This document shows positions 9,891-21,353 of a stretch of 27,703 nt of DNA, in pieces. A program made the translations under genes and the position numbers. Source of the stretch: Purshia tridentata (lineage: Eukaryota; Streptophyta; Magnoliopsida; Rosales; Rosaceae); the NCBI GenBank assembly GCA_003254885.1, contig QANT01003816.1:1-27703 (forward strand), written 5' to 3'. How positions within the stretch are numbered: the first letter of the stretch is position 1; each line of letters opens with the position of its first letter. The notes beneath the pieces were generated by a model. It was not told where the DNA came from. It did not search any database and worked only from the letters and a program-made list of their open reading frames with translations.

Positions 9891-12040
9891 TGTGGAGAAT
9901 TAATATTTGCGAGTTGAAGATTGGATGTATTCATGATAAGCTTGAGAGAATCGAGAGATTGGCCGTATTGAGAGTTTCTCTAATGAGTATTTGGCCATAT
10001 CAGAATGAATGAGATTATTTGAGTGTGGAAGAGTCTATATATTTCCCCTTCAAATCGTTGTTTTTGGCATCTCTTTTTAGTGGAATCATCTAGTCCATGA
10101 ATGTTGTCCAATCTTCAGTTAACCATGTAAATCTCATGTTTAATTACGAGGTTTTCTTTAAAATTGTTTTCCTTCGTTGGTTTACCAAAAACAAGCCACA
10201 TGCAAAGAAAGATTAGTCAGAGACATACATATTGCTCCAAAGTCAAGCCAAGTCAGTGCTCAAAAGCTAGGCGTTGATGCGAAAAATGGTTATGGTTTGT
10301 TCTGAACAAACAATCAACTCCATGGAGAGTAAGTACCACGTGAAGTCAAACCATGTCAAAAATATGATGGTGATCGAGCACCATGTGCAAGAGTCCATGT
10401 TTACACACATTTGGAAAAGACAAAAGCAAAGTTCTCATCTCTATCTTTAATGCTACCCACTCATCAAATTTCTTTCTTCAGTTGCTAATATTGTTATTCA
10501 AGGAGGTTAATGTATGACAATTGTATTAATTAATTCACGATTCCTAGCATTCTTATTTTACAATAATGCATGATTTCTATATGAATAATATGAGCCAGTG
10601 TCCTTCATGTGTAAAAGTTTGTCAAAGGGTCGAAGATGTTTGAGAAATTATGCTTTCTAGTTATTTAAAGTGCATAGAAAAAGAATTGCTTGTATATGGG
10701 GTCAATATACCAAAATTTATTTTTATTTTGACCTCAAACAGCATCATTCAAGTGCCAAATGAAGACAGAACAAATTGGACAATTATGAGAAAATGTACTG
10801 TTTCGATACAATGGAATCGATCTTTTGAAAAGACATTCACCCTGGTCATCACGGCACCAATAACCTTCTAATACTCTCACATGAAATGCCAATATGTATT
10901 TACAAAAATGCATATAATAAACCACTGTAGCTCTGTGCCACGGACCCTGAGACACCATTTTTTTCAAAAAAATAAAATAAATTCACCCTGAGACACTTTT
11001 AATAATGTTGCCTGTATCATCAACAATTAATATGATGTCCTTCCTCGTTGCTTTTGCCCTTTATACATAGGTGAGTCGGTGAAGAGAGATATTCAAATGA
11101 ATTCTTTTAAAGACAGAGATTGACCCAATTCCTTCCACCAAAAGTTTTGACAAGGACTCACAGGCAAAGTTTTTCTTTTATGTCTATATATGTAGACTGT
11201 TGATTCAACTCGCACTTCAAATAAATCATACCATAAATAATTTAAATTAATAGCTTAATAACATAACTATCTTATAGCAAATTATAAACGTATATATAAA
11301 CATCAATTTACATGAGATATAAAAAGAGGGAGAAAAATGACTCCGATCAATTGCAGCTTTTGAGAGTGCAATTTCTGCAGTGCTGAATGCTGATCAATTA
11401 ATTATCTTTTCTAATCAATTGATGCTGAATCCGAAACATCCAAATCCAAGAAAGATTTTATATTTATAGGTCCCTTTTGTTGATGTAGACCTCGTCTTAA
11501 TTATACAAGATGAGGTATCACAATCAGATATCTTTTAACTGTTTTCAATTAGTTCGTGTAATTTTTTGCAAAACCGATTCTTATATAGACGGATTTGATC
11601 ATCAAATTTCAGTGTGGAGTGAGTACCACAAATCATAACTCATTATATTTAAGATGAGATATACCTCAACGAAATGACTCTTATATACATATATACATAT
11701 ATAATAGACAATAATTTGCATAATTTAATTAAAGAACAAATGCGTGTATTTTGTTATTTTTTCCCCACATTTTAATTTTATCTTTGGCAGAGTTTAATAC
11801 TTTAAGGTATAAATTGTCAATCGAGACTAGTTACTCTCGTGGTTTTTGGTTCTCATTATTCGGTTAAATTTTAGTTTTGAACCTAAATATAACTTCTAAC
11901 GATGATTATATATTTGAACATATAGAATCTTATATCATAAAATGACATATTCTTTAAGATTTAGATAAAAATAACAAGAAGGACATCCACAGAAATAGAA
12001 GTTTCGTAAAAGTAAAGGGACAAAAAGAACAATTTTTGGT
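9891..12040. other. AT-rich intergenic region, no gene seen
   Basis: No supported coding sequence. One G-box (CACGTG) occurs at 10337-10342. The open frames at 10650-10967 lie on opposite strands, are short and resemble no family known to me. Confidence 0.5.
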
Positions 12041-12055
12041 TCACTCCACCCCTCT

Positions 12056-12351
12056 TCGGCAATGTTGGCACATAATCGGAATCGTTCACATTTTAGATCA
12101 CCTATTATAGATCATCTATGCAAAAAATCAACTCAATCGAAAATAATTTGGTTATAGAATTGTTGTCAATTAAATAGAAAAAATCAACGGTCAAAAAATC
12201 ACTCTTTAATTCGAAACCATTCATTTTTTTTATTTAATTGACAACAATTATATAAGCAAATGATTTTCGATTGAGTTGATTTTTTGCATAGATGATCTAT
12301 AATAGGTGATCTAAAATGTGAACGGTTCCGATTATGCGTCAACATTGCCGA
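12056..12351. mobile_element. Long-hairpin MITE (foldback element)
   Basis: The left arm (about 12056-12185) and right arm (about 12222-12351) are near-perfect inverted copies of about 130 bases around a loop of about 36 bases. The outer ends read TCGGCAATGTTG and CAACATTGCCGA. Weaker similarity continues outward (GGTTCACTCCACCCCT on the left versus GGTTACGCCATCCCTT in the reverse complement on the right), so the full element may span roughly 12020-12400. A small palindrome GTAACCT-TG-AGGTTAC lies at the right outer side. No transposase is present. The superfamily and target-site duplication were not resolved. Confidence 0.85.
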
Positions 12352-12750
12352 AATTGTAATTTTAAGGGATGGCGTAACCTTGAGGTTACCCCAAATATTT
12401 TTTGGACAAAAATGCACTTGCGTCTATATATAATAATAAAAGTGGTTTTGGGTTGACTTTAGGTTTCTAATCATAATATTAGATAGATTAGAATAGATAG
12501 TCAAATTCCATAAGTGGTTTGAGTAGAAAAGAAGAGGTAGAGTTACCCATATTTGTGACATCAATGGGTGGTCCATCCAGTAGAACACAGAAAGAAAGAA
12601 AACCTTTGCTGCTTTGCATCCACAGACAACAACACAAACCCAGTCAACCAGCATCCACATGACCCATTTCACATATTCTCAACTCCACTCCTCCTCATCA
12701 GTCATGGCTCATCATCTTTCCTCTCTAGCTGTTTCATATATATATTTGGC

Positions 12751-12786
12751 AGCTACCATCTACTATATCTAGCTACCATCTACTAT
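12751..12786. repeat. 20-bp-period direct repeat (AGCTACCATCTACTAT twice)
   Basis: The 16-mer AGCTACCATCTACTAT occurs at 12751-12766 and again at 12771-12786, separated by ATCT. It lies immediately before the G-box cluster. Confidence 0.8.
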
Positions 12787-12806
12787 CTTAACTATTTTCA
12801 TCGTAT

Positions 12807-12892
12807 CACGTGTACTGCACGTGAATACCTGCAACTGATCCTCCATACGACCCCACGCAGCACCCTACTACCCTAAAACAAGTATCCACGTG
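12807..12892. promoter_or_regulatory. Cluster of three G-boxes (CACGTG) in the intergenic spacer
   Basis: Perfect CACGTG palindromes occur at 12807-12812, 12818-12823 and 12887-12892, within a relatively GC-rich, pyrimidine-rich island (about 12600-13000) in AT-rich DNA. G-boxes are bound by bHLH (for example PIF) and bZIP factors. No gene start is evident nearby. A distal enhancer of either SPL gene, or the promoter of an unannotated non-coding transcript, are possibilities; neither is shown. Confidence 0.4.
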
Positions 12893-13019
12893 CAGGGTTT
12901 GAAAAGTATGCTCTCTGTGCGACCCCCACAGCACAGTGACAGTAGCATCAATAACTTTGCTGCAGTACAATTGTGAGGACCCTACATCTCTTCTTTTCAA
13001 TTATTTTGTTAACAGATTA

Positions 13020-16000
13020 TTATTACATTCGCATTAAAGATCTCTAGCTCTGGAATTACTTAAGTTATATCTTAATACAATCTTTTATCGTTTTCAATAT
13101 AGATATATTGATATATGTTCTAACGATTTTTTTCTTATAACAGAGCGTACATTTGATTAACTCAATATCTTTGCTTTCGCACTAATTCCGCATCTTTTTT
13201 TACGAATAAAAGAAACATCCTTTATTCTAATTTTTTGTAAATTTGAGAGTAAAATGTGAATTTATAACTGATAAAGTTAGAATGTGAGTAAATTAAAGCC
13301 CTTTCAATAATGGTGATGAAAAAAGATAGGTTGGGTTAGTTTACAGAAGTGGGGGAAGGAGGGTAGGATAGGATGTGTGCTTGGCAAGCGAGCTACAAAA
13401 CTGGGATCAGATCGAGAACAGTGGGTAGTGGGGGGCTGAGAGTAATGTTGCACTCATTCAATGAAACAAGAAATGTACCTCATTTATTCTTCTGACTTTT
13501 CCCTTTTATCTAAGAGGGCTTCCAGTATTTGATTGTTTGCGTGCCACTTTGGACCACACTGACTACTCCTCCCTGTGCTTGAGACCTCAGAATAAACATT
13601 AAGTAATGGTTGGACCACTTTTTGTGCAACTTTTTTCACGGCTAGCTTTTCTTTACCTTTCCCATACCCAGGGGTGGTAGACTAGAGAAGAAGGCAGCCC
13701 TCGTAGGATCGGAAGCTCGGAAGTGTCCCTAAACGTACACGACTCCCATACAGCCATATAGGATAGGAAGTGTAAAATAGCGTATTAAAAAAGAAACGAT
13801 TTATAGCTAGTGATCCATACACAGTAATATATAAGCTCTTCATTCGGCACAAGAATGGAAACGGAGCAGATTCGGAGCAAATTTGTTAATACCATACTCG
13901 TTTCGTCAGGTAAATGAGTGTCGGATATTATCTTTTAATTTTTAAAATGATGTTAAATAATAAAATAAGAATATAAAATTAAAATATAATCATACAATTA
14001 TATTATATAGTATATTTATTAAGTTAAATGAATATATGAGATAGGGAGATGTATTACCATATCATCTTAATCGGGGTGAGCCCTGTGGTGATCAGCAGGG
14101 CCAGAAAACTAGTTCTGCATGTTAGCTAAAAGCTGGTTCGATATTTGTTATTGTAATAGTTAATGGTTAAGAATGTTTATCTTTATTCCAAGTCTCAAGT
14201 TCAAATCATATATATATTTTGCAATATCATTTAATTTCACACATATGCAACATTCTGCTTCAAATTAATTTTTAATTTGTATAAGTAGAATAATTGCAGT
14301 GGAACTCATAAGATATTAAACTAAATTACTGCCTGACCGAATTAATGGTTTCATTTATTATAGTAGAATTTACAAGTAAACTTACTAATGAATAATGAAT
14401 ACCAAATGAAGTGGGGTAGGCCACCCTTTTGGTTGACAGAATGAGGGGACATAAAACTTAAAGTGAAAGGTGGAAGACAGTGACCTGTCTCCAAACAATC
14501 AGTAAAGACTAATGGCTGAGTCATGACGAGTCATTGTATCCGATTCTTAATATAATTCACCCACTCTCTCCTCATATATATATATAATACATTACAGATT
14601 GTTTATAGGCAATTAAAAATTGATCAATTTTAGTTTCTATATATTTGTTTTATACTTTTATGGAAAGTAAACATATTTTCTAACTAAAAATGTTTTCCAT
14701 TTTTCTTTGCACCCAACATATGCCATCTTAAAAAAGAAAGGAATTAATTACATTAATGAGTATGTATTTGAAGAAATTAAAGTATCAAACTAATTGCCGA
14801 TGAATAGAAAGGCCCAAGATCTTATATTTAGTTATACAAGACGATAATTTTCAATGTATGTGATATCACTTAACATATATTGTGTACTGTGGAAATACAT
14901 ATAGTCGTTTGGTCAAACAGGTGGATGAATTGCTTGCTTTTATATCATAATGTTATTCTTATCATGTTTTTATACTATATTTGTTGTACCATCTTATTTG
15001 TCATTATTGTACTAGCAGAGTATTTTCTTATTTTTAGGATTTTTGTTTTTATTTTTATCTTTTTTTAGTGTCCAATGTATAAATGATATATAAATTGCTC
15101 CATAAAATGGTATAAAATTATGGTATAAAAATGTAATAAGTGTAGCATTGTTGTATAAAAAATCAAACTTGTTAATTTTTAACGATGTAAATTAAGTTTG
15201 TTCATAATGGGTTTCTTTTAACAGTGTGTAGTAATTTTATTATTAAGTTTTTTTTTTTTGAAGGGAACCAAAGGTTTATCTAACCTATTATGACAGAGGG
15301 CACTTAGATAAATAATTGCGATATAATTTAATTTTAAGTTTTAAATCTACAGATAAATACAAAACTCACTTCCCTCTAGAAATGAATGAGATATAATTAA
15401 TTATTGATTGTCTGACTTACAAGTTACATGGAACAAATATATAAATGTTTTTGGTCGTACGTACATAGAACAAATATATCTTAATCCAGTTGTAGCTAGC
15501 AAAAGTAGCTAGGATGAATAATTAAAGGCATATATACAAAAGCACATATACAAAAAGGCCTACAATAAAATTTCCAGGAAAGTGCAAGGAGGCTTCGACT
15601 CCTACATCAGAAAACGAAAAGTAATGTATTATCCATCACTCTCCAACATATGTACATTCATATGTATATATGAAGATGATAGACAGCGATAATTAATTTA
15701 AAAAAAGAAAAAGAATAAGAAACAAGAATATTGGAACCCAATATTAAATTTCGACATCATGCAAACTTTGTAATCATCAATTGGGAGAAAGTGTGTATAC
15801 AACTTTATCTTAGATTGCCATGCATGTGACTAATTTAATAAGTCAATGTCATCATCGATCTCCCCACTTACATTATTAATATCTTCTAGAGGAAAAAAAG
15901 GACAAATTAAGATCTTTGCATGACTTGCATTGCATGCATGCATGCATGCCTTCTGAAGTTGTTGCAAAAACGTCACAGTTTAGCGCTATATATATATAAC

Positions 16001-17463
16001 CACAAACTATATTATAAATGTTATAACTTTTTGTCATGCATATAGCAACAGTACCATTCCTGAAAAAGCTATTCTTATTAATTGGAGCTAGAATGATATG
16101 ATCTAAAAAACTTTACAATTGTAGCACATTTTGGTCAATACATGCATTGCAATTTAAACTATATATAGGACCCTTTTAATCAATTATATAATAACCCCTA
16201 AAGTTCATATATATATATATTGTTTGAATAATTAAAACACAAGATTAGAATAATACTTCAATTAAAACGAAAAGGAAAAGGAGATTATTTTTACGCTTTT
16301 CATTTGTTCATATCAAATTGACATATTAATATAATGGTTTTTCATTAACGAAATGCTAACATGTAGACATTACATGTGTAAGATATAGAAATTGAGTCAT
16401 CAAATTTGACTGCAAATTAATATTACAGTCCAGTGCTGATCACATTATATGATAAAAAATGTATACAGGACATGTGATAAAACTCCAGTGGGCCCTGTCA
16501 AATATTTCTCAAGGTGCTAATGGAAATTAATAAGAGCCACATTGATATGATGATTTGATATAAGAGAGAGATTTAAATGGGCCTTGTTATTGATTTGGTG
16601 ATCAGTACTTTGCTCGCTCCCTTAGTCCACAATAATTAACTTGGTTTGGTCAAGTACAGACAGCCTTGACGGCTTGACCTCCTCCATGCTTTTCTTTTAT
16701 CTTTTATTTTTCTCCCAAAACTTTACAAAAGAAAAAATGAGTGTATAATATATATAGAAGCCTTATATCCCTTCACGTCTTACCAAGAAGTACAGTCTTG
16801 GTGGTGTGAAATGTTCATTTTGTATTGAGAAATATTTTGTTTTCTACTCATGTTCATTTTTCACGTGTCAATCATGTGTTCAATTATTATAAAAATAATG
16901 TATGTGCTTAATTATTGTAAAAGTAAGATTGTATATATCCGTTGTTGTTGTTGTTTAATTTCATCGGGTGCATATACAACACTCATACTTTACACGCTGG
17001 TCAATTCATGATTGTAAAAATAGTGTTATTTATCATTGTCATTATATTCCCAAAAATTAGTGGTACTAGAACTACGGTCAATTTCTATCCTTTTCCCCAA
17101 GTTCACTGCATTTTCCACGAAAATTCCAGCACCAAGACAAGACTCAAAAGCCACAAACTTTCTCTGAAACCAAACACAGATCGACCCTTGCATTGGAAAC
17201 TTCCAATATAATTTCCCACCAACCTCAAATTCTACATGCTCGAATAGACTAATGCTTCAACTAATTACACATGTAAATGTAACTAACTAAAATATTCATT
17301 CAGACTAAAACTGACATCTTAGGGAAAGATTTAAAAATAGACGTACGACATGCATCAATTAATTAATTCCCGTATTAATTGCTACTTAATTAAGTCTTCA
17401 ATTCCTTCCTGGCAAAGCTAGCTAGCGATCCCTTCATAAAATTAATGACACTGCTCCATTTAT
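13020..17463. other. AT-rich intergenic region with scattered simple repeats
   Basis: No protein gene is supported. The part 13320-13760 is less AT-rich and could be conserved non-coding DNA or an old insertion, but has no readable frame. A CATG/GCATGC run (RY-type repeat) lies at 15932-15949 and a G-box at 16862-16867. The last few hundred bases before 17464 would include the 3' untranslated region of SPL8, which is transcribed from the minus strand. Confidence 0.5.
14150..14215 (+). repeat. Weak SINE-like (tRNA-derived) sequence
   Basis: An A-box-like TAGTTAATGGTTAAG (about 14157-14171) is followed some 40 bases later by a B-box-like AAGTTCAAATC. This is the layout of a degenerate tRNA-derived SINE head. 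No clear tail or target duplication was found. Confidence 0.2.
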
Positions 17464-19088
17464 TTACCCACTTGAGAAAAAAAGTGAGCTTGATGACCCT
17501 GAAGAAGTTGTGGTCTGATAAGGTCTCTGCCTGAAGCAATCCAACGCCATTCGCGGCGGTGACACCGCCACCGTCACCGACGACGATTGCCCTGCAGACT
17601 CCCCCGGAGACCCTACAAATCAAATCCCACAAAAACCAAATACACAAAAATTCAATCTCACATTAACTAATGGAAAAATAAACACACACATGTATATAAT
17701 TAATTAAATGTATATGATAATTTGCGAAGTTATATACTTACTTGTAACATTATCTGAAGATGAATTCCGGGCACTTTCCAGAAGCTGTGGTGAGTTAATT
17801 TGATTCTCTTGATTTGTCTGCTGGGATTTCCGCCGTCGACGGTTGTGATCGGCCAATCTCTTCCGGCAGCTCCGTTTTCCATTATCGAACTCCGAGAGAA
17901 GATGGAATCTGCAATTCACAAGATAATTAAAACTCTGCATTTAATTACATGATCCTTAATTATTAATCATAATGATGAAGCAGTTAATTATTAACTTTCT
18001 GTAACAAGCAAAGCACGCAGTACGTGAACGGAAAGTGTAATAAGAAGTGTCTAAAATTACGGACACAAATGCCCTCGGGATTTCCACATGTACGGAAGGA
18101 CCAATCATTGGGATGCATGGGTCGATTCCCATGGGCATTATCGTCAACCACTGCCGGAGAGAGCGACAGCGGCATTTTGATTTGCCTGCACAGCAAGCGA
18201 GGGGTACTTTTGTCCTTTCAGACAAAAAACTAACCCCTCACTCTCATTAAACTAAAACGTACGCTTTTAGAAGCAAAGCACGCACTACTACGCGGCAAAA
18301 TGGTTAAAAGAACAAAACGGAACTAATTATAATTCCTTTACGGGACGTAAATGCCCAAGGGGTACGAAAAACCGCTAATCATTATAGCAGGGGCATTTTC
18401 GTAATTGCAACCTGCTACACTGCTGACAGAATCGCTGAGTCAACCCGTTGGCTATCACGGTGGAGGCCTTGGAGTGGAACTCGCAGACCTTGTGGCGGCG
18501 GTGGTAGTGCTTGGAGTGGGAGAGGTCGGCGTTGCAGCCCTCGGCCTGGCACCGCGGCGAGTTGTTGTGGTTGTTGGCGCCGGCCGAACCGGGTTCTCCA
18601 GGTCTGGACCGGCGGAAGAGCCGGTTCATGAAGTCGTCCTCGGACGAGAAGTAGGTGCGCCCGCCCAGGTTGAGCCCGATCCTCGAGGCGAAGTCCACGG
18701 GCCCGCCCCGGCACACGTCGTCCTCGCTCTTTGGGACCAGCATGAAGCCGTGGCTGCCGGCGCCAGAGCCGCCGGAGATTGGGTCCAGCGGGAGCATGGA
18801 GGGGTGGTGATGCAGTGGGGGAGCGTAGGAGGACGCGCCTGCGTAGGCGTGTGGGTGGTCGTAGAGGGAGTTGAGCTGGTGGGCTTGGGCCTGGTTAAAA
18901 TGGTGGGGGAAGGTGGGCTGCGGTTGCGGTGGTGGAGGGACGAGGTTGTTGAAAGCGGAGGCTTGAGTGGTGGCGTAGTGGTCGAGAAAGTGGTGGTGGT
19001 TGCGGTTCGGGTCAGAGCCCGGGACTGGTTCGGGTTCGTCCGCGGAGAGCATGACCGTGGAGGGGTTTCCCCATTCGTAGTCCAGCAT
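17464..19088 (-). CDS. SPL8: SPL8 (SBP-box transcription factor), three exons
   Basis: Exons on the minus strand are 19088-18412, 17908-17742 and 17612-17464, giving 330 residues, close to Arabidopsis SPL8. Introns of 503 and 129 bp are GT-AG, and phases agree at both junctions. The start [10 protein letters not shown] matches the SPL8 N-terminus; the frame is open to about 19147 but has no earlier ATG. A His/Pro-rich region is followed by [18 protein letters not shown] and [10 protein letters not shown], both SPL8 hallmarks. The SBP domain (about 180-255) has [23 protein letters not shown] and the basic segment [17 protein letters not shown], and an intron splits Arg226. The C-terminus [14 protein letters not shown]...LFFSSG is also typical. 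In Arabidopsis SPL8 controls anther and sporogenous development and gibberellin responses; the grass relative is LIGULELESS1. No miR156 site is present, as expected for this clade. Confidence 0.96.
17909..18411 (-). other. First intron of SPL8 (503 bp), compositionally unusual
   Basis: The donor is AGCAG followed by GTTGC at 18411; the acceptor is TTGCAG ending at 17909. Much of the middle (about 18040-18360) is noticeably richer in G and C than the other introns here. It has overlapping open frames on both strands and an inverted repeat CATGGG-tcgatt-CCCATG near 18118-18135. Phrases such as AAATGCCC recur at both ends. No protein family is recognised in it. Confidence 0.75.
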
Positions 19089-19236
19089 TTTCTCCTCCTC
19101 CTTGACGTTCCGACTACGACGTCGTTTCTGGGGAACCTGAACCAAAACTGAAAAAAAATGGTGTCAGTTAATGAAATAGAGAGAGACAGAAAGAAAGGGA
19201 GAGTTGGGAAACCCTAAGTTTCCATTTGCAGGCTTT

Positions 19237-19260
19237 CAGTCACTCAGTCACTCAGTCACT
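19237..19260. repeat. Three CAGTCACT units in the SPL8 leader region
   Basis: Three direct eight-base units, continued by CACTCATCAC. A similar CTCA-repeat tract lies upstream of the first SPL gene (4134-4150), but in the other orientation relative to its gene. Confidence 0.75.
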
Positions 19261-20366
19261 CACTCATCACTTACTCTGGTCTGCAAGGTGTTTCTACTTT
19301 TCTCCAAATTCTCCAATGCTTAGCTGCTTTAATGGGTTGTACCTTCAGCACTCAAAAGCTTAAATGTTAGTTTAGAGGGTGATGGTGTGGTCATGTAGAA
19401 GTGTTTGGCTCTAGGCTCCAGGCTGCAGGGGGTGGAGCTGTTGAAAAGCTTAATAAACTGAGGGAGGGAAGGAACTGAGTTATTAGGCGGCTTGTGCAGA
19501 GAGTATTGATTGGTGGGTCAGTGTCTCTGAGTGATAGAGTGATGAGCGAGTGAGTAGAGGGGAGAACTGTACAAAGTCATACGAGTACAAAACTCCCCCA
19601 ACTCTCTAAATTACCATTTTCTCCATCCCCCAAATTATACATCTACATTGTACTTGCCTTATTTTCCCCTAAAATACATATAGATTCAATTATGTCATTT
19701 TTACCCCTCTTCTCAATTCTTTCATGAAATTATAATTTCACTATTCTGAAATTTATTGTCTTAATTACTCCTGGTAAGTTTCCTTTATACCTTACATAAT
19801 TCAAAAATATTAAGTCCGTCTATTTTAATGTTTGAATAACTAGCATAGCGTCTACTTGACATGACATGGTATAAAATATGAACTTGACAATTTTAAATTA
19901 TATGACACAAAAAAAATTTATGTGCACGTAAATATTAGATTTGTGGGTAATTTATCTTCGATATCACTATCTAACCTGAATCGTGCATATGGCAAAAAAA
20001 AAAAGACATAAATCATGCACATGAACGTAAGCTATTTTCGTTGATTAAATTGACAAAATTAAATATGCGTCATCTAATTGTAATGATTAGAAAACTACAT
20101 GGACAAAAGAATTGACTAAGTTGAAACCACAAAAACCCTAGTGGAGTTTTGATTAGAACTATAGGGATCAAAAAGTATTTCACCTATTTACATGGCAAAG
20201 CTACTAGTACAGCAGTCGGATTTCTGAGTCCAACTAGATAGGAGTTAGGAGTTCAAACAGGACTATTGGTAGCTTAGTAATTAAATTGGTTGCCTCAAAC
20301 CCACAAACCGGGTGTGTGTGTATGTGTGGAGACTGGAGGAGAGCCTTGGATGGGTTTAGTGTCTGA

Positions 20367-20388
20367 CTCTCTCTCTCTCTCTCTCTCT
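20367..20388. repeat. (CT)11 microsatellite upstream of SPL8
   Basis: Eleven perfect CT units about 1.3 kb upstream of the SPL8 start codon. Confidence 0.9.
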
Positions 20389-20480
20389 AACGCGGTTGTG
20401 GTAATTAAAAGTGGGGCCCACTATCTGTTTTGCCTTGTCTAGTTTCATCAGTTTGGCGCAGCGGATCATCATGCCTTTAT

Positions 20481-21024
20481 CAGGATCTTCTGTATCTTTC
20501 ACTTTTTCTTTTTCTTTTTCTTTTTATATATTTATTTTGTTTTGTTTTGTTTTTTTGAAGAGGCTTTGATTTCTGTTTCTTAACTCTTGAAAGGGACCTA
20601 ACTCGAAATTTTGCGAGTTGATGTTGGATCACACTTTTGTAAGTTGCAATGATAAAAATGTTGCTGCTTAACACATCATGTCTATCACCTAAACAGGCCT
20701 ACCATGTACCTCTATGGCTCTATCCACAAAACTCATTTAATCAAATTGCGATGAAAACTTTGTTGTTAATATTGTTTTTAGGAATATGTTGTCTTTCCAT
20801 ACATGCTATAACATATTGTGTGTTTTTACAAACGTGTCAGATGGTTAATTTGAAGTGGATAGTTATTCAAAATTTTGTTTGGTTCATATTTTATCACAAT
20901 GGGACAACATGTTTCAATACAGGTTTGATATTCAATTCAAAAGCTGTTAAGTATTTTTATTAGTTATAAATATAGACGAAATAGATAATAAAATTTTTAA
21001 AAACACTTGTTTGAAAAGAATCTC
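20481..21024. other. AT-rich intergenic region, no gene seen
   Basis: T-rich tracts (about 20500-20560) and short open frames without recognisable protein features. Confidence 0.5.
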
Positions 21025-21032
21025 AAATAGAC

Positions 21033-21345
21033 TAGGGTTGGAAACGGGTCAAGTCGGGTCAATAATGGCTGATAATTCTACCTGACTCAACTCGACTAAC
21101 CGACTCTACCATATCTCACAACCAACCCATCTATTGTGAATCGGATGCTGGTCGGTTACCGATAAAGCCGATAAAAACGATATATGTGGTACAAATAAGC
21201 CGATAATGGATCAATTTCAAAACCAACATCCGAACCAACTATGATGGATTGATTGGTATTATCAGCCCGACTTGGTGGGTCGAATGTTGGTTGAATTATT
21301 AGCTAGCAAATAATGGCCGATAAAACTGATCCATTCCCACCTTTA
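21033..21345. mobile_element. hAT-type MITE with 8-bp target-site duplications
   Basis: The element is 313 bp. It begins TAGGGTTGGAAACGGGTC and ends with the imperfect inverse (reverse complement TAAAGGTGGGAATGGATC). The octamer AAATAGAC flanks it perfectly at 21025-21032 and 21346-21353. An 8-bp target duplication with a TAGGG(G)TGG-like terminus is characteristic of the hAT superfamily. The interior holds subterminal repeats of GCCGATAA/TTATCGGC type and no open transposase frame, so it is non-autonomous. Confidence 0.9.
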
Positions 21346-21353
21346 AAATAGAC

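Larger units (their letters stand above)
19089..20480 (-). promoter_or_regulatory. SPL8: 5' leader and promoter region of SPL8
   Basis: On the minus strand a T8 tract followed by CAG ends at 19148, just upstream of the ATG. It looks like a splice acceptor and suggests an intron in the 5' leader. An eight-base repeat (CAGTCACT on the plus strand) occupies 19237-19260. A telo-box AAACCCTAA (plus strand) lies at 19209-19217. Further upstream are a (CT)11 tract at 20367-20388 (GA repeats in the sense of SPL8, potential BPC-factor sites) and GTGGGGCCCAC at 20411-20421, whose complement contains the TCP-type GTGGGCCC. The transcription start is not determined. Confidence 0.45.

Noticed and set aside
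14120..14150. GGTTCGAT near 14134 considered as a tRNA T-arm
   Set aside because: No acceptor stem or anticodon arm can be folded around it; it is only a T-loop-like octamer.
17390..17647. 85-residue minus-strand open frame over SPL8 exon 3
   Set aside because: The splice phase and the conserved C-terminus ([14 protein letters not shown]) show that another frame is used; this one is a shadow.
17464..19088. Search for a miR156 site in SPL8
   Set aside because: No match to the CTCTCTTCTGTCA core occurs in the exons, in agreement with the known lack of miR156 control in the SPL8 clade.
18405..19151. 248-residue plus-strand open frame over SPL8 exon 1
   Set aside because: It is the antisense shadow of GC-rich coding sequence. 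It is Gly/Val-rich with no family features, while the minus strand encodes unmistakable SPL8.
20210..20300. TTGGTAGCTTAGTAA considered as a SINE A-box
   Set aside because: The B-box-like GAGTTCAAAC lies upstream instead of downstream, so the order is wrong for a tRNA-derived SINE.
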